A stretch of DNA of 52,035 nt, from the NCBI GenBank assembly GCA_026195905.1, contig JAPHRE010000046.1, positions 1 to 52,035 on the forward strand, given 5' to 3'. This DNA comes from Pseudopelagicola sp. (GTDB lineage: Bacteria; Pseudomonadota; Alphaproteobacteria; Rhodobacterales; Rhodobacteraceae). The notes below the pieces were generated by a model. That model was given only the letters and a program-made list of their open reading frames with translations. It was not told the DNA's origin and searched no databases. The position numbers and the translations under genes are program-made. Positions 1 to 10,017 of this stretch are shown here, one piece after another (the stretch's first letter is position 1; each line of letters begins with the position of its first letter).

Positions 1-887
1 AACCGGATCACCTCGCCCGGTATCCCCTGTTCCAACAAATCATGCACGGTAAAGAAATTGCCCAAACTCTTGGACATTTTCTTGCCCTCGACCTGCAACA
101 TCTCGTTATGCAGCCAGTAATTGGCAAACTGCCCCTCGGGATGGGCACAGCAGCTCTGCGCGACCTCGTTTTCATGGTGCGGGAACATCAGATCATTGCC
201 GCCGCCGTGAATATCAAAACTCGCGCCCAGCAATTCATAGGACATCGCCGAGCATTCAATATGCCACCCCGGACGCCCCCGGCCCCACGGGCTCTCCCAG
301 CCGGGCAGATCGTCGCTCGACGGTTTCCAAAGCACGAAATCCATCGGGTTGCGTTTATAGGGCGCAACCTCAACCCGCGCGCCGGCGATCATGTCGTCAA
401 TCGACCGCCCCGAAAGCGCGCCATAGCTCTTGTAGCTCTCCACCGCGAACAACACATGCCCGTCCGCCGCATAGGCATGGCCCTTGGCGATCAGATCTTC
501 GATCATCGCGATCATCTGCGGAATAAACTGCGTCGCGCGCGGCATTTCGTTGGGGTCCATCGCCCCAAGCGCGCGCATATCGTCAAGATACCATTGCATC
601 GTTTCGGCGGTGATCTCGCCAATATCGCGCCCCGACTCCTTGGCCCGCGCGTTGATCTTGTCATCCACATCGGTGAAATTGCGCACATAGGTGACGTGAT
701 CCGCCCCATAGACATGGCGCAAAAGCCGGTAAAGCACGTCAAACACCACCACCGGGCGCGCATTGCCGATATGGGCGCGGTCATAGACCGTCGGGCCACA
801 GACATACATCCGCACATTCTCGGGGTCGATCGGGGTAAAGACCTCTTTCTTGCGGGTCTTGGTATTGTGCAGTTTGATCGTTGTCAT
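1..887 (-). CDS. cysS: cysteinyl-tRNA synthetase, 3'-truncated by window edge
   Basis: The reverse strand from the ATG at 887 reads a class I aminoacyl-tRNA synthetase that attaches cysteine to tRNA-Cys in the cytoplasm. The N-terminus carries the CysS signature [18 protein letters not shown], which contains the HIGH motif (HIGN) and the first zinc ligand. Further on are WHIECSAMS and [17 protein letters not shown], which carry zinc and cysteine-binding residues, and the KMSKS loop is intact as KKMSKSLGN. About 295 codons lie in the window. The C-terminal DALR/anticodon-binding part is beyond base 1. The gene is divergent from the MmcQ-like gene. Truncation is due to the window only; nothing suggests a pseudogene. 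Confidence 0.97.
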   Translation of the reverse strand, partial: MTTIKLHNTKTRKKEVFTPIDPENVRMYVCGPTVYDRAHIGNARPVVVFDVLYRLLRHVYGADHVTYVRNFTDVDDKINARAKESGRDIGEITAETMQWYLDDMRALGAMDPNEMPRATQFIPQMIAMIEDLIAKGHAYAADGHVLFAVESYKSYGALSGRSIDDMIAGARVEVAPYKRNPMDFVLWKPSSDDLPGWESPWGRGRPGWHIECSAMSYELLGASFDIHGGGNDLMFPHHENEVAQSCCAHPEGQFANYWLHNEMLQVEGKKMSKSLGNFFTVHDLLEQGIPGEVIR

Positions 888-1096
888 GTCTCGTCCTTCG
901 GCACGCAGAGCTTGCGCGGCGGGCTTAGCAACTTCAGATCATGTTTGGAATAGAAGAACGGCCCGCCGGAATGTCTCAGCAGGGAATGCAGCAAATAATA
1001 ATGGTGCGGAATGTCTTCATAGGCGCGACCCTAGGCGCGCCGTCGCACCCGGTCAAGCCTGTTGACCTCTGTGCGCATGCGGCCCATCCTGCCGAC

Positions 1097-1441
1097 ATGA
1101 GCCGCGAAACCGTCAATACCCTTTGCGCCGCTATGCCCGGTGCCGAATGGTCCGAACCGTTCGGGCCGGGGCATGACGTGTGGAAGGTCGGCGGCAAGGT
1201 TTTCGCCGCCATCGGCGCCAACGGCACCGGCGTCTCTCTCAAGACCGCGCATGTCGACACTGCCCAGATGCTCATCGACGCCGGCATCGGCACCCGCGCG
1301 CCCTATTTTCATCGCAGCTGGATTCACCTGCCGCTTGATGCCGACCCGGATGAATTGCGCCATCGAATCGAGACCTCCTACGGCATCATCCGCGCCAGCC
1401 TGACCAAAAAGGCACAGGCCGCGCTGCCGCCGCATCCCTGA
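1097..1441 (+). CDS. MmcQ/YjbR family protein
   Basis: A 114-residue protein starting at MSRETVNTLC. The frame is open upstream to 941, but the upstream residues look non-coding and the family normally begins just before the conserved N-terminal helix. The order of MPGAEWSEPFG, DVWKVGGKVFA, VSLKTAH and YFHRSWIHLPL is typical of the small CyaY-like-fold MmcQ/YjbR family. That family is often annotated as a DNA-binding protein, but its biochemical role is not settled. It stands alone on the plus strand between divergent cysS and convergent nrdJ. Family assignment is confident; function is unknown. Confidence 0.85.
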   Translation: MSRETVNTLCAAMPGAEWSEPFGPGHDVWKVGGKVFAAIGANGTGVSLKTAHVDTAQMLIDAGIGTRAPYFHRSWIHLPLDADPDELRHRIETSYGIIRASLTKKAQAALPPHP

Positions 1442-1545
1442 GCAACCCGCCCAAGCGGCGCAAAAACCGCACCACCGCAATACCGACGTCATACCGACGC
1501 GATACAGACCCGTGTTTTTGCCCGCACCGCCACGCCACTTCGGAC

Positions 1546-1572
1546 AAAAAAACGGGGGGCGCAAAGCCCCCC
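1546..1572 (-). terminator. Rho-independent terminator of nrdJ
   Basis: Read on the minus strand, a GGGGGGC / GCCCCCC stem with a five-base loop is followed by G and then seven T. It lies about 94 bases past the nrdJ stop codon in the correct orientation. On the plus strand no T tract follows, so it serves nrdJ and not the MmcQ-like gene. Confidence 0.85.
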
Positions 1573-1665
1573 AGTTTCATCGCTTAGACTCACTCTTTGA
1601 TACCGCCCGTAGTTTTTGCCTGCGGTCCAAGCGACGTCGGGACGAGCGCACCCGCCCCGTGTTCT

Positions 1666-4600
1666 TTAGCTACACCCGCTTGTCGCGCCGCAGGTGTTGC
1701 ATTTCATACAAGTGCCGTTGCGCACCAACGTGTAGTTGCCACAATCGCCGCACGGATCGCCCTCAAAGCCCTGTATTTTAGCCTTTGTGCGGGCGTCCAT
1801 CGTCATTGTGCCAGACACGATTTCCGAGGCGAGCGCGGTTGTCGTGGTGGTCGTGCTCACAGTCGCGCCGGTTTCCGGCACCAGCGTTTGCAGCGCAATC
1901 TCCGGGTCGACTTGGTTCAAACCAACAGCGCCCCCAGCCCCACCATTCAAAACGATAAGTTCCTGCGGCAGACGCTTGCGCAGATAGCCGGTCGAGGAAA
2001 TCTGCTTGAGCACTTCAAGCGATTTCGACGCAGCACTCTCGCTCAGTTCCTGCACGTTCGACACGCCCTCTTCCTCGCCCCGACCAAGGTCATCAAAGGA
2101 TGCACCCTGAGGTTTGACATGAGCCAAATCTGTTCGATCCAGATAAGAAACAGCCAGTTCCCGGAAGATGTAATCGAGGATGGATGTTGCATTTTTGATA
2201 GAATCGTTGCCCTGCACCATGCCCGCTGGTTCGAACTTGGTGAAGGTAAACGCGTCCACGAACTCCTCAAGCGGCACGCCATATTGCAGACCAACCGAGA
2301 CCGCGATGGCAAAGTTGTTCATCATCGCCCGGAACCCGGCGCCTTCCTTGTGCATGTCGATGAAAATCTCGCCCAAGGCACCATCTTCATACTCGCCCGT
2401 GCGCAGGTAGACCTTGTGGCCGCCGACAACCGCTTTCTGAGTATAGCCCTTGCGGCGTTCCGGCATTTTGGTGCGCTGGGATTTGATGATCTCCTTGATA
2501 ACCACCTTCTCGATGATCTTTTCGGCCAGAACCGTGGCCTTTTCCTGCATCGAGCCGCTCTCGAGCGTCTCGGCCGCCTCGTCATCATCCTCGACAAGCG
2601 CCGCCGCGAGAGGCTGCGACAGTTTCGAGCCATCCCGGTAAAGCGCGTTGGCCTTCACACCCAGCGACCACGAAAGCTCATACGCCTTTTGGCAGTCTTC
2701 GATCGTGGCGTCGTTGGGCATGTTGATCGTCTTGGAGATCGCCCCGGAGATAAAGCTCTGCGCCGCCGCCATCATGGTGATGTGGCTATTGACCGAGAGA
2801 TAGCGTTTGCCCTTTTTGCCGCAAGCATTGGCACAATCAAAGATCGCGTAATGCTCTTCTTTGAGGAAGGGCGCCCCTTCGAGGGTCATGGTGCCACAGA
2901 CATGGTCGTTGGCCGCGTCGATGTCTTTGCGCGAAAAGCCCAAATGCGACAGCAAATCAAAGGCCGGATCGTTGAGTTTTTCCGTCGGAATGCCAAGCAC
3001 ATTGGTGCAAAAGGCCTCTCCGAGAGTCCACTGGTTGAACACGAAACGGATATCAAAGGCGCTTTCGAGCGAGGCTTCGATCTTATCGAGTTCCGCTTGG
3101 CCAAACCCGTGCCCAATGAGCGACGTGTGGTTGATCCCCGGCGCATTGCCAAGGCTACCGTGGCCGACCGCATAGGAGACGATTTCCTCGATCTGGGCCG
3201 AAGAATAGCCAAGTTTTTCAAGCGCAGCCGGCACAGAGCGGTTGATGATCTTGAAATACCCGCCACCGGCAAGTTTCTTGAACTTTACCAAGGCAAAGTC
3301 CGGCTCGATCCCGGTTGTGTCGCAGTCCATCACAAGGCCAATCGTGCCGGTCGGCGCGATGACAGAGGTCTGGGCGTTGCGATAGCCGTGTTTTTCCCCA
3401 AGCCGAAGCGCCTCGTCCCAGCTCGATTGTGCCAGCGCGACGAGTTTCTGATCCGGGCAGTTGTCAAGATCAAGCGCCACCGGTTTCACATCAAGCGCCT
3501 CATACCCTTGGGTTTCGCCACAAGCCGCGCGACGATGGTTGCGGATGACGCGCAGCATGTGGTGTTCATTGCGCTTATAGCCCGAGAACGGCCCCAACTC
3601 GCCCGCCATCTCGGCGGAGGTCGCATAAGCGACGCCGGTCATGATCGCGGTCAACGCCCCGGTGAGCGCCCGCCCCTCATCGGAATCATAGCTAAAGCCC
3701 ATGTTCATCAGGAGTCCGCCAATATTGGCATAGCCAAGACCAAGGGTGCGGAAATCATAGGATCGCTGCGCAATTTCCTTTGAGGGGAACTGTGCCATCG
3801 TCACCGAAATTTCGAGCGTCACAGTCCAGAGGCGCGTGGCGTGCATGTAATCTTCGGCGTTGAATGTGCCCTCTTCAAAAAAGGTCAGCAGGTTCATCGA
3901 CGCAAGGTTACACGCGGTATCGTCAAGGAACATATATTCCGAACACGGGTTCGAGCCGCGGATCGCGCCATCTTCGGGGCAGGTATGCCATGCGTTGATG
4001 GTGTCGTGATACTGGATGCCGGGATCGGCACAGGCCCAAGCCGCATGGCCCACATCTTCCCAGAGCTTGCGCGCCTTGATCGTCTTGGCGACGCTACCAT
4101 CGGTGCGACGGATAAGCTCCCAATCTGCATCATCCTTGACCGCCTTTAGGAAGGCATCGGTCACACGGATCGAGTTGTTGGAGTTCTGCCCCGACACAGA
4201 AGCATAGGCTTCGCTATCCCAATCGGTGTCATAGGTCGGGAATTCAATCGAGTCATAGCCCTGCTTGGCATAATCGAGCACGCGCTTGACATAAGTCTCT
4301 GGGATCGCGACCTTTTTGGACTCGCGGATCGCCGCCTTCAGGCCCGCATTGACCTTGGGGTCATAGGCGTCCTCTTCCTTGCCATCCCAGGCACGGATGG
4401 CCGCGAAAATGCCGTTGAGTTTTTGCTCATGCATCTTCGAGCCAGCCACGATCGACGCGACTTTCTGCTCTTCCTTGACCTTCCAGTTGATGTATTCCTC
4501 GATATCCGGGTGGTCAGCGTCGACAATGACCATCTTGGCCGCGCGCCGCGTGGTGCCGCCGGATTTGATCGCGCCCGCCGCGCGGTCGCCGATCTTGAGA

Positions 4601-5346
4601 AAGCCCATCAGGCCCGAGGATTTGCCGCCGCCCGACAGGTTTTCGTTGGCGGCCCGCAGCGATGAAAAGTTGGTGCCCGTGCCCGAGCCGTATTTGAACA
4701 GGCGCGCTTCACGCACCCAAAGGTCCATGATCCCGCCATCACCAACAAGATCGTCCGCCACCGACTGGATAAAGCAGGCGTGCGGCTGTGGGTGCTCATA
4801 GGCAGATTTCGAGCGGGTCAGTTTGCCGGTTTTGTAGTCAACATAATGGTGGCCCTGGCCGGGACCATCAATGCCATAGGCCCAATGCAGGCCGGTGTTG
4901 AACCATTGCGGGCTATTTGGGGCCGCGCGTTGGGAGGCGAGCATATAGCGCATCTCGTCGAAATAGGCGCGCGCGTCTTCTTCTGTCGAGAAATAGCCGC
5001 CCTTCCAGCCCCAGTAGGCCCAAGCGCCCGCGAGACGATCAAAAACCTGCTTGGATGAGGTTTCGCCGGTAAACTCGGCCCCCTCTGCCGGGACCGACCG
5101 CCAAAGGAATTCCGGAACGCCCTTTTCTTTGACCTTTTTGGTCTTGGTCGGCACGCCGGCTTTGCGGAAATACTTCTGGGCGATGACGTCGCTTGCGACT
5201 TGGCTCCAGCTGGTGGGCACTTCGACATCGTCGAGGCGGAACACAATCGTTCCGTCGGGGTTGCGAATCTCGCTGACCGTGGTTGCGAAATCCAGGCTCG
5301 CATATGCGTCTTTACCTGCCTTGGTGAAATTTCTTTCGATTTTCAT
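1666..5346 (-). CDS. nrdJ: vitamin B12-dependent (class II) ribonucleoside-diphosphate reductase
   Basis: A protein of 1226 residues that reduces ribonucleotides to deoxyribonucleotides using adenosylcobalamin, so it works with or without oxygen. Visible features are the class II core with [20 protein letters not shown] (active-site cysteine region), an APTGTIG substrate loop with [10 protein letters not shown] after it, a DUF-type linker, and a C-terminal zinc-ribbon-like tail with several CxxC pairs ([15 protein letters not shown]). The ATG at 5346 ([11 protein letters not shown]) is chosen. The frame is open to 5433, but the upstream residues are basic and low-complexity, unlike the family N-terminus. 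Length matches full-size alphaproteobacterial NrdJ, with no sign of an intein. A NrdR-box-like palindrome lies about 190 bases upstream and a strong terminator follows. No other reductase class is in the window. Confidence 0.97.
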   Translation of the reverse strand: MKIERNFTKAGKDAYASLDFATTVSEIRNPDGTIVFRLDDVEVPTSWSQVASDVIAQKYFRKAGVPTKTKKVKEKGVPEFLWRSVPAEGAEFTGETSSKQVFDRLAGAWAYWGWKGGYFSTEEDARAYFDEMRYMLASQRAAPNSPQWFNTGLHWAYGIDGPGQGHHYVDYKTGKLTRSKSAYEHPQPHACFIQSVADDLVGDGGIMDLWVREARLFKYGSGTGTNFSSLRAANENLSGGGKSSGLMGFLKIGDRAAGAIKSGGTTRRAAKMVIVDADHPDIEEYINWKVKEEQKVASIVAGSKMHEQKLNGIFAAIRAWDGKEEDAYDPKVNAGLKAAIRESKKVAIPETYVKRVLDYAKQGYDSIEFPTYDTDWDSEAYASVSGQNSNNSIRVTDAFLKAVKDDADWELIRRTDGSVAKTIKARKLWEDVGHAAWACADPGIQYHDTINAWHTCPEDGAIRGSNPCSEYMFLDDTACNLASMNLLTFFEEGTFNAEDYMHATRLWTVTLEISVTMAQFPSKEIAQRSYDFRTLGLGYANIGGLLMNMGFSYDSDEGRALTGALTAIMTGVAYATSAEMAGELGPFSGYKRNEHHMLRVIRNHRRAACGETQGYEALDVKPVALDLDNCPDQKLVALAQSSWDEALRLGEKHGYRNAQTSVIAPTGTIGLVMDCDTTGIEPDFALVKFKKLAGGGYFKIINRSVPAALEKLGYSSAQIEEIVSYAVGHGSLGNAPGINHTSLIGHGFGQAELDKIEASLESAFDIRFVFNQWTLGEAFCTNVLGIPTEKLNDPAFDLLSHLGFSRKDIDAANDHVCGTMTLEGAPFLKEEHYAIFDCANACGKKGKRYLSVNSHITMMAAAQSFISGAISKTINMPNDATIEDCQKAYELSWSLGVKANALYRDGSKLSQPLAAALVEDDDEAAETLESGSMQEKATVLAEKIIEKVVIKEIIKSQRTKMPERRKGYTQKAVVGGHKVYLRTGEYEDGALGEIFIDMHKEGAGFRAMMNNFAIAVSVGLQYGVPLEEFVDAFTFTKFEPAGMVQGNDSIKNATSILDYIFRELAVSYLDRTDLAHVKPQGASFDDLGRGEEEGVSNVQELSESAASKSLEVLKQISSTGYLRKRLPQELIVLNGGAGGAVGLNQVDPEIALQTLVPETGATVSTTTTTTALASEIVSGTMTMDARTKAKIQGFEGDPCGDCGNYTLVRNGTCMKCNTCGATSGCS

Positions 5347-5532
5347 TCTGCTGCCTCTGCTTCCCAGCGTGTTGTCGACTCGAGTGCGCCCGCGCGCCCT
5401 GTGGATCGGGAAGCGTATGAGAAGCAGAGACAAAAACCATTTGCGCGACGCCCAGATGCGCGCCGATACCGCCGGACCATTCCATTTGCCCGGATCGTTT
5501 ATTTGGTGTCTGTCCCTGTTCCAGCCTCGTGG

Positions 5533-5548
5533 CCACTATATGTTGTGG
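5533..5548 (-). promoter_or_regulatory. NrdR-box-like operator upstream of nrdJ
   Basis: CCACTATATGTTGTGG matches the consensus acaCwATATatwGtgt at 13 of 16 positions, including the AT core. NrdR is the ATP/dATP-sensing repressor of ribonucleotide reductase genes and usually binds two boxes about three helical turns apart. A weaker candidate, CCACAACCTGACGCAT at 5565-5580, is centred 32 bases away (8 of 16 matches). The site lies 187 bases before the nrdJ start, so it implies a long leader or a promoter overlapping the box. The first box is a good match; the second is tentative. Confidence 0.55.
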
Positions 5549-5580
5549 CGCTTCCGACCTTGCCCCACAACCTGACGCAT

Positions 5581-5956
5581 TCACACCAAGAGGGTCAAAC
5601 GATTTATTTGGCTTATTGAGGGATTTTTAATGTTGACCAGATAGCACGATTTTGAGCTTGCCATGACGTTTGCGATTCCTTTGTTAACGCGACATCAGGG
5701 CGATGTTGCTGCATCACTTTGCAAGCCTTGGCGAACTGTCTCATATACAAGGAAAATCCTGAACGGGTCCGAAACGGCCCAAGATATCCACAAGATTTAG
5801 TCGCGGTGAAAAGGTTAACACAATATGTATGCGATGTTCATTATCGTGAAATATTTTTTGACTAGCGGCGAAGCTGATTCCATCCGCGCCTGAGGCGGAA
5901 TCGCCACAAAGCTCAGGGACCATCCCCTAAAGTAGATACAATATGTTGGTGAAATC
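5581..5956. other. AT-richer intergenic region between nrdJ promoter and tRNA-Pro
   Basis: There is no convincing gene here. Short open frames exist on the minus strand, but they run through the tRNA and have no ribosome-binding site. GATTCC (5876-5881) and GGAATC (5897-5902) form an imperfect hairpin downstream of the tRNA 3' end, without a U tract. The stretch is richer in A+T than its surroundings. Confidence 0.5.
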
Positions 5957-6033
5957 TGGTCGGGGCGGAGAGATTCGAACTCCCGACCCTCTGTTCCCAA
6001 AACAGATGCGCTACCAGGCTGCGCTACGCCCCG
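5957..6033 (-). tRNA. tRNA-Pro (anticodon TGG)
   Basis: On the minus strand, CGGGGCG at the 5' end pairs with CGCCCCG at the 3' end to give a perfect seven-base-pair acceptor stem, followed by an encoded ACCA. The D arm (GCGCAGCCTGGTAGCGC), the anticodon loop TTTGGGA within a CTGT/ACAG stem, and the T arm GTCGGGAGTTCGAATC are all present. The loop gives anticodon UGG, which reads CCN proline codons. It is 77 nt including CCA and begins 27 bases after the DUF192 gene on the same strand. No integrase or duplicated 3' end is seen next to it. Confidence 0.97.
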
Positions 6034-6060
6034 AACCGAGGCCGGGTTTAGCGACTTCGG

Positions 6061-6540
6061 CTAGGGCAAACAAGGCCAAACAGCGTTGCTTTGCAAAATA
6101 GATGGATGGCGCATCTCACTTTGTGCCGAAATCCCAAGTTTACGTGCCAACCCGCCATTTATCTCAAGCACAAACTGCACCGGCCCGCCGCTTGGGATTT
6201 GTGTCAGATCGCCCGGCACCGCGTTGTGATGCAGATGTGTGACGACTCCGGCCTCATCCACAAAGAGCATATCGAGCGGTATCAGGGTATTCTTCATCCA
6301 AAAGCTCACTGGGCGCGTCTCATCAAAGACGAAAAGCATCCCCGCGCCTTGCGACAGGGTCTCGCGCATCATGAGGCCGCGCGCCCGTTCCTGCGCATCA
6401 TCTGCGACCTCGACTCGGAAATGCGCCTCGCCCCAGTCCCCGCGCAAGCTCACACGGTCGTCGCGGCAGGCGTCCCCCGCCAGACTTGGCAGCGCGGACA
6501 TGAAAACCGCAACACCGCAGGCAAGAAGCATTCGGATCAT
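6061..6540 (-). CDS. DUF192 family exported protein
   Basis: A 159-residue protein with an N-terminal signal peptide (hydrophobic stretch at residues 3-19, likely cut after SLA at 21), then a DUF192 domain. Typical family features are [37 protein letters not shown] and [10 protein letters not shown]. The role of DUF192 proteins is unknown; they are small, mostly periplasmic or envelope proteins. The start overlaps the stop of the cold-shock gene by four bases (ATGA), so translation is coupled. tRNA-Pro follows on the same strand. Confidence 0.9.
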   Translation of the reverse strand: MIRMLLACGVAVFMSALPSLAGDACRDDRVSLRGDWGEAHFRVEVADDAQERARGLMMRETLSQGAGMLFVFDETRPVSFWMKNTLIPLDMLFVDEAGVVTHLHHNAVPGDLTQIPSGGPVQFVLEINGGLARKLGISAQSEMRHPSILQSNAVWPCLP

Positions 6541-7076
6541 AGCCTGCCCTTGTCAACCGCGCTCTCCCAAGCGCTGACTTCAACCGCCATACGCCCGCGT
6601 TTGCCCTCAATCACACGCAAGGCCAACGCCTCACCCGGTTGAAGATCGGCAAGCCCGGATCGGCGAAGCACCTCTATGTGTATAAAGACGTCTTCGGGAC
6701 GTTCGAACACATTGGCAAAGCCAAAGCCCTTGCCCTTGTCGAACCATTTGACCCGCGCTGGCTCCAGCGGCGCATTGAGAATCGCGTCTTCGTCGAGATC
6801 GGCGAAATCCGCAAGCACATGCACATCACTGGCCCGCGGCACCTCAATCCGCAGAACCTCAACCGCCTGAACACCGCGCTCGGTGCTTTGAACATCAAGC
6901 TCGATCCGTGCCGAATCTGCAACCGTGCTTTGGCCGAAATTGCGCAAAACATTCGCGTGCAAAAGGACATCCGGGCCGCCTTCGTCACTGACAACAAACC
7001 CGAACCCCTTCACCGGGTCGAACCACTTCACTTCCCCGACAATGCGTGTCAGATCTCTCTTATTCTCTTCCAACAA
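6537..7076 (-). CDS. cold-shock protein with two cold-shock domains
   Basis: A 179-residue protein with two OB-fold cold-shock domains. The first (about residues 12-77) has RNP1-like KGFGFV at 23-28 and RNP2-like VLLHA at 37-41. The second (about 106-172) has GKGFGF at 115-120 and VFIHI at 130-134. They are joined by an acidic linker. Such proteins bind single-stranded RNA or DNA and act as RNA chaperones or antiterminators. Tandem-domain CSPs of this size are common in Alphaproteobacteria, while the enteric CspA type has one domain of about 70 residues. It is the first gene of a two-gene unit with the DUF192 gene. An ACGT-containing near-palindrome lies about 90 bases upstream. Confidence 0.93.
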   Translation of the reverse strand: MLEENKRDLTRIVGEVKWFDPVKGFGFVVSDEGGPDVLLHANVLRNFGQSTVADSARIELDVQSTERGVQAVEVLRIEVPRASDVHVLADFADLDEDAILNAPLEPARVKWFDKGKGFGFANVFERPEDVFIHIEVLRRSGLADLQPGEALALRVIEGKRGRMAVEVSAWESAVDKGRL

Positions 7077-7168
7077 ACCAACCTACGTAAGTCATCCCCA
7101 TGCAGGCGCGACTGTGCGCGATAAATACGCTTGGAGCAAGCCAATCTGCCATGTGTTTTCAAAGGCTT

Positions 7169-7190
7169 GCATTTTACGTGACGTGAATGC
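7169..7190. promoter_or_regulatory. imperfect palindrome between pdxH and the cold-shock gene
   Basis: GCATT and AATGC arms flank a core with two ACGT tetramers (ACGTGACGT). It lies in the 134-base gap upstream of the cold-shock gene and downstream of pdxH. It could be an operator or a leader hairpin. No known factor is matched with confidence. Confidence 0.2.
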
Positions 7191-7210
7191 CACGCACTTT
7201 GCCTTACGGT

Positions 7211-7816
7211 TTAAGGGTTTAGACGGGATATTTCCCAAGGGCTATCCGGGGTTTGCCGACGCCAGACGAAACGGTCATGCAACCGAAACGGCCCATCGGC
7301 CCAAAACTCAATCTCGACCGGGACAATTCGAAACCCGCCCCAGAACGGTGGCCGCTTGGGCGACGGCCCCTTTTGCGCCGTGACCTTTGCAACTTCGGCG
7401 ACGAGCGCACTGCGCGATGACAGGGGTTGGGATTGCTTCGAGGCCCAGGCCCCTAGACGGCTCTTGAGTGAACGCGACGCATAGTAGGCGTCCGCTTGCG
7501 GCCCCTCTTCACGGCTAACCAAACCGCGTACCCGCACCTGACGGCGCAGGGATTTCCAATGCATCACGAAGGCCGCCTTGCCTGCGCCCTCGATTTCGCG
7601 GGCCTTTGCACTGCCGTAATTTGTATAAAAGACAAACGCCGCATCTTCGATATCTTTGAGAAGCACCATACGCACATTCGGCAGGCCGTCCTCATCGACC
7701 GACGCAATGGCGATGGCGTTGGGATCGTTGATCTCGCTGGCCTCTGCTTCGGCAAGCCAGCGGCGCGCAATCTCAAACGGATCGTCGCCTGCGAATATAC
7801 CAGTTCTGTCTGACAT
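7211..7816 (-). CDS. pdxH: pyridoxamine 5'-phosphate oxidase
   Basis: A 201-residue FMN enzyme that oxidises pyridoxamine or pyridoxine 5'-phosphate to pyridoxal 5'-phosphate, the last step of B6 cofactor synthesis and salvage. The N-terminal half shows [22 protein letters not shown] and the FMN-binding split-barrel stretch LRRQVRVRG. The C-terminus has [17 protein letters not shown] and ends in WEISRLNP, close to the conserved W-x-x-x-RLxP end of the family. Full length. It is divergent from fabI with a 96-base shared control region. Confidence 0.96.
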   Translation of the reverse strand: MSDRTGIFAGDDPFEIARRWLAEAEASEINDPNAIAIASVDEDGLPNVRMVLLKDIEDAAFVFYTNYGSAKAREIEGAGKAAFVMHWKSLRRQVRVRGLVSREEGPQADAYYASRSLKSRLGAWASKQSQPLSSRSALVAEVAKVTAQKGPSPKRPPFWGGFRIVPVEIEFWADGPFRLHDRFVWRRQTPDSPWEISRLNP

Positions 7817-7912
7817 GGCCCAAACCCTCTCTGCGGTGGCTCACCGCTCTTGATGCATTCCCGTGGATCGCCTAAACGTCCTTTTAACCGAATTGCGACG
7901 GAGACTGACGGA

Positions 7913-8731
7913 ATGTCAAACAATCTGATGGCGGGCAAGCGTGGCGTGATCATGGGCCTTGCCAATGACAAGTCGATTGCCTGGGGCATTGCCAAGGCTT
8001 GCGCCGACGCAGGCGCCGAGATGGCGTTTACCTATATGGGCGATGCATTCAAGAAACGCGTAGCGCCTCTGGCCGATCAACTTGGCGTCGAGACGCTGAT
8101 TGATTGCGACGTGTCCGATGCGGCCTCGGTCGACGCGGCCTTTGCCGAGATCGAAGCAAAGTTCGGCAAAATCGACTTTCTTGTGCACGCGATCGGGTTT
8201 TCCGACAAGAATGAGTTGCGGGGCCGCTATGTCGAAACCAGCCGCGATAATTTCCTGATGACTATGGACGTCAGTTGTTACAGCTTCACCGCCGTGATGC
8301 AGCGCGCCGAGAAGATCATGAACGAGGGCGCTTCGGCCCTGACCCTGACCTACTATGGCGCAGAACAGGTCATGCCGCACTATAATGTCATGGGCGTCGC
8401 CAAGGCCGCGCTTGAGGCCTCGGTCAAATATCTTGCCGAAGACCTCGGCAAGGACGGCATCCGCGTCAACGCGATCTCTGCTGGCCCAATCAAGACGCTG
8501 GCCGCGTCGGGCATCGGGGATTTCCGCTATATCCTGAAGTGGAACGAGCTGAACTCGCCGCTGCGCCGCAACGTGACGATCGACGATGTTGGCAAATCCG
8601 CGCTCTACCTGCTGTCTGATCTCGGCAGCGGCGTCACTGGCGAGAACCTGCATGTGGATGCGGGCTATCACGTGGTTGGCATGAAGGCCGTAGACGCGCC
8701 TGATATCGACGCCGTCACCGGTAGGAAATAA
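7913..8731 (+). CDS. fabI: enoyl-[acyl-carrier-protein] reductase (NADH)
   Basis: A 272-residue short-chain dehydrogenase-fold enzyme that carries out the last reduction in each round of fatty acid elongation. It has the FabI-type cofactor loop GLANDKSIAWGIA and the catalytic set Y147, Y157 and K164 (HYNVMGVAK), in the FabI Y-x6-K spacing that differs from the usual SDR Y-x3-K. ISAGPIKTLAASGI is the substrate-binding loop. The start at 7913 (MSNNLMAGKRG) follows a GGAGACTGACGGA ribosome-binding region; the upstream frame from 7850 is not typical. A LysE-type gene follows after three bases. Confidence 0.97.
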   Translation: MSNNLMAGKRGVIMGLANDKSIAWGIAKACADAGAEMAFTYMGDAFKKRVAPLADQLGVETLIDCDVSDAASVDAAFAEIEAKFGKIDFLVHAIGFSDKNELRGRYVETSRDNFLMTMDVSCYSFTAVMQRAEKIMNEGASALTLTYYGAEQVMPHYNVMGVAKAALEASVKYLAEDLGKDGIRVNAISAGPIKTLAASGIGDFRYILKWNELNSPLRRNVTIDDVGKSALYLLSDLGSGVTGENLHVDAGYHVVGMKAVDAPDIDAVTGRK

Positions 8732-8734
8732 GCG

Positions 8735-9331
8735 ATGGAGAGCGCGGCGCTCATCGCGTTCAACCTTGCGATCCTCGGCGCTCTTGCATCGCCGGGGCCT
8801 GCAATCATGGCAATGTTGCGCGCAGCACTTGGAAACGGACGTCGCGCCGGACTTCTCTGCGGTCTCGGCCTCGGGCTCGGTGCCGTCCTCTGGAGCCTCC
8901 TGGCCGTCCTTGGCCTCAATGTGATCTTCGCCGTTGCTCCTTGGGCTTTCATAGCGCTCAAGGTCGCAGGGGCGCTCTACCTGATCTGGCTCGCCGTGAC
9001 CCTCTGGCGGCGCGCCGACACGCCCGTCGCGACCGAAGCTAGCCCTGCGGAAAACGGACTGCGCCTTGGCCTCCTGACCAATCTGGCCAACCCCAAGGCG
9101 GTCGTCTTCATCGCCGCGATCTTCACAACAGTTTTCCCCGAAATGCCGACCGGGCGCGAGGCAATTCTGGTTCTGGGCAACCACCTCCTCCTCGAAATCA
9201 CATTCTACAGCGCGCTGACCTTCGGCCTGACAATCCCAGCAGTGCGCGTGCTCTACATGAAATCCAAAGCCATCTTCGACAGGGCCGCCGCGGCTGTTCT
9301 GGGCGTGATGGCCCTGCGCATCGCCACCTGA
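8735..9331 (+). CDS. LysE family translocator
   Basis: A 198-residue inner-membrane protein with about five to six hydrophobic segments. The N-terminal LysE signature is [22 protein letters not shown] loop [19 protein letters not shown] matches the conserved NPK region of the LysE/RhtB superfamily. Members export amino acids or related small solutes; the substrate cannot be told from sequence. The start codon lies three bases after the fabI stop, so the pair is probably co-transcribed. Confidence 0.9.
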   Translation: MESAALIAFNLAILGALASPGPAIMAMLRAALGNGRRAGLLCGLGLGLGAVLWSLLAVLGLNVIFAVAPWAFIALKVAGALYLIWLAVTLWRRADTPVATEASPAENGLRLGLLTNLANPKAVVFIAAIFTTVFPEMPTGREAILVLGNHLLLEITFYSALTFGLTIPAVRVLYMKSKAIFDRAAAAVLGVMALRIAT

Positions 9332-9365
9332 CCGCCTCTCGGACGCCGACAAGAAGGAATACGCC

Positions 9366-9884
9366 ATGAGCGACCGCCTGCCCCATGAAAAAGGCTTTCA
9401 CATCAGCTGGGACCAGATTCACCGCGATTCCCGCGCCCTTGCATGGCGGCTGGACGGCCTTGGCCCCGATGATGGCGCGTGGCGCGCCGTTGTCGCCATC
9501 ACCCGTGGCGGCATGGCCCCCGCGATGATCGTCAGCCGTGAACTCGATATCCGCACCGTCGATACGATTAGCGTCAAATCCTACCATTCAGGCGGCGGCA
9601 AACAGGACCAACAGCGCCAAGCGCAGGTGCTCAAATCGCCGGATGCCGAGTTGATGGGCGACGGCACGGGCATTCTTATCATCGACGATCTTGTCGATAG
9701 CGGCAAAACGCTTGAACTCGTGCGTGAGATGTATCCCAAGGCCCATTTCGCCACTGTCTACGCCAAACCCCAAGGCCGTCCGCAGGTTGAAACCTTCATC
9801 ACCGAAGTGAGCCAGGACACATGGATTTTCTTTCCGTGGGATATGGCCCTGCAATATGTGGAACCCTATCGCGGCACCGATTAA
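9366..9884 (+). CDS. gpt: xanthine phosphoribosyltransferase
   Basis: A 172-residue type I phosphoribosyltransferase. The PRPP-binding loop [12 protein letters not shown] (about residues 104-115) is intact. The N-terminal [18 protein letters not shown] and the following [10 protein letters not shown] and VDTISVKSY resemble bacterial Gpt, which converts xanthine, guanine or hypoxanthine plus PRPP to the nucleotide for purine salvage. Length is right for the family. A GAAGGAAT ribosome-binding site stands just before the start. It follows the LysE-type gene by 34 bases on the same strand. The base preference is inferred from the family. Confidence 0.92.
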   Translation: MSDRLPHEKGFHISWDQIHRDSRALAWRLDGLGPDDGAWRAVVAITRGGMAPAMIVSRELDIRTVDTISVKSYHSGGGKQDQQRQAQVLKSPDAELMGDGTGILIIDDLVDSGKTLELVREMYPKAHFATVYAKPQGRPQVETFITEVSQDTWIFFPWDMALQYVEPYRGTD

Positions 9885-9947
9885 AGCGGGCGCCTACCGC
9901 ACAGACAAGACGCCTGCGACGAAAGAATGTCTGCCAGGATGAACGCA

Positions 9948-9990
9948 GGGGCGCATTGCCCCCAGAGAGAGCGGCCCTTAGGGTCGCTCT
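9948..9990 (+). terminator. two adjacent hairpins after gpt
   Basis: GGGGC/GCCCC (9948-9962) is followed by a ten-base-pair stem, AGAGCGGCCC with GGGTCGCTCT and a TTA loop (9968-9990). The tail TTGAAGTTT has only a weak U run, so this may be a poor terminator, an attenuator, or an RNA end-protecting structure ahead of the aminotransferase gene. Confidence 0.35.
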
Positions 9991-10017
9991 TGAAGTTTGA
10001 GACCCACGGAGAACGCC

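Noticed and set aside
1597-3783. Long open frame antisense to nrdJ (728 codons)
   Set aside because: It lies fully opposite a clear nrdJ; composition is Arg/His-rich as expected from reverse reading of GC-biased codons, and no domain is seen.
5815-6000. Small frame running through tRNA-Pro (with [11 protein letters not shown])
   Set aside because: That peptide is a well-known false translation of tRNA T-arm sequence.
5957-6033. tRNA-Pro as an integration site of a mobile element
   Set aside because: No integrase, no direct repeat of the tRNA 3' end and ordinary genes on both sides.
7916-9367. 483-codon antisense frame over fabI and the LysE gene
   Set aside because: Shadow of two certain genes; no ribosome-binding site or family motif.
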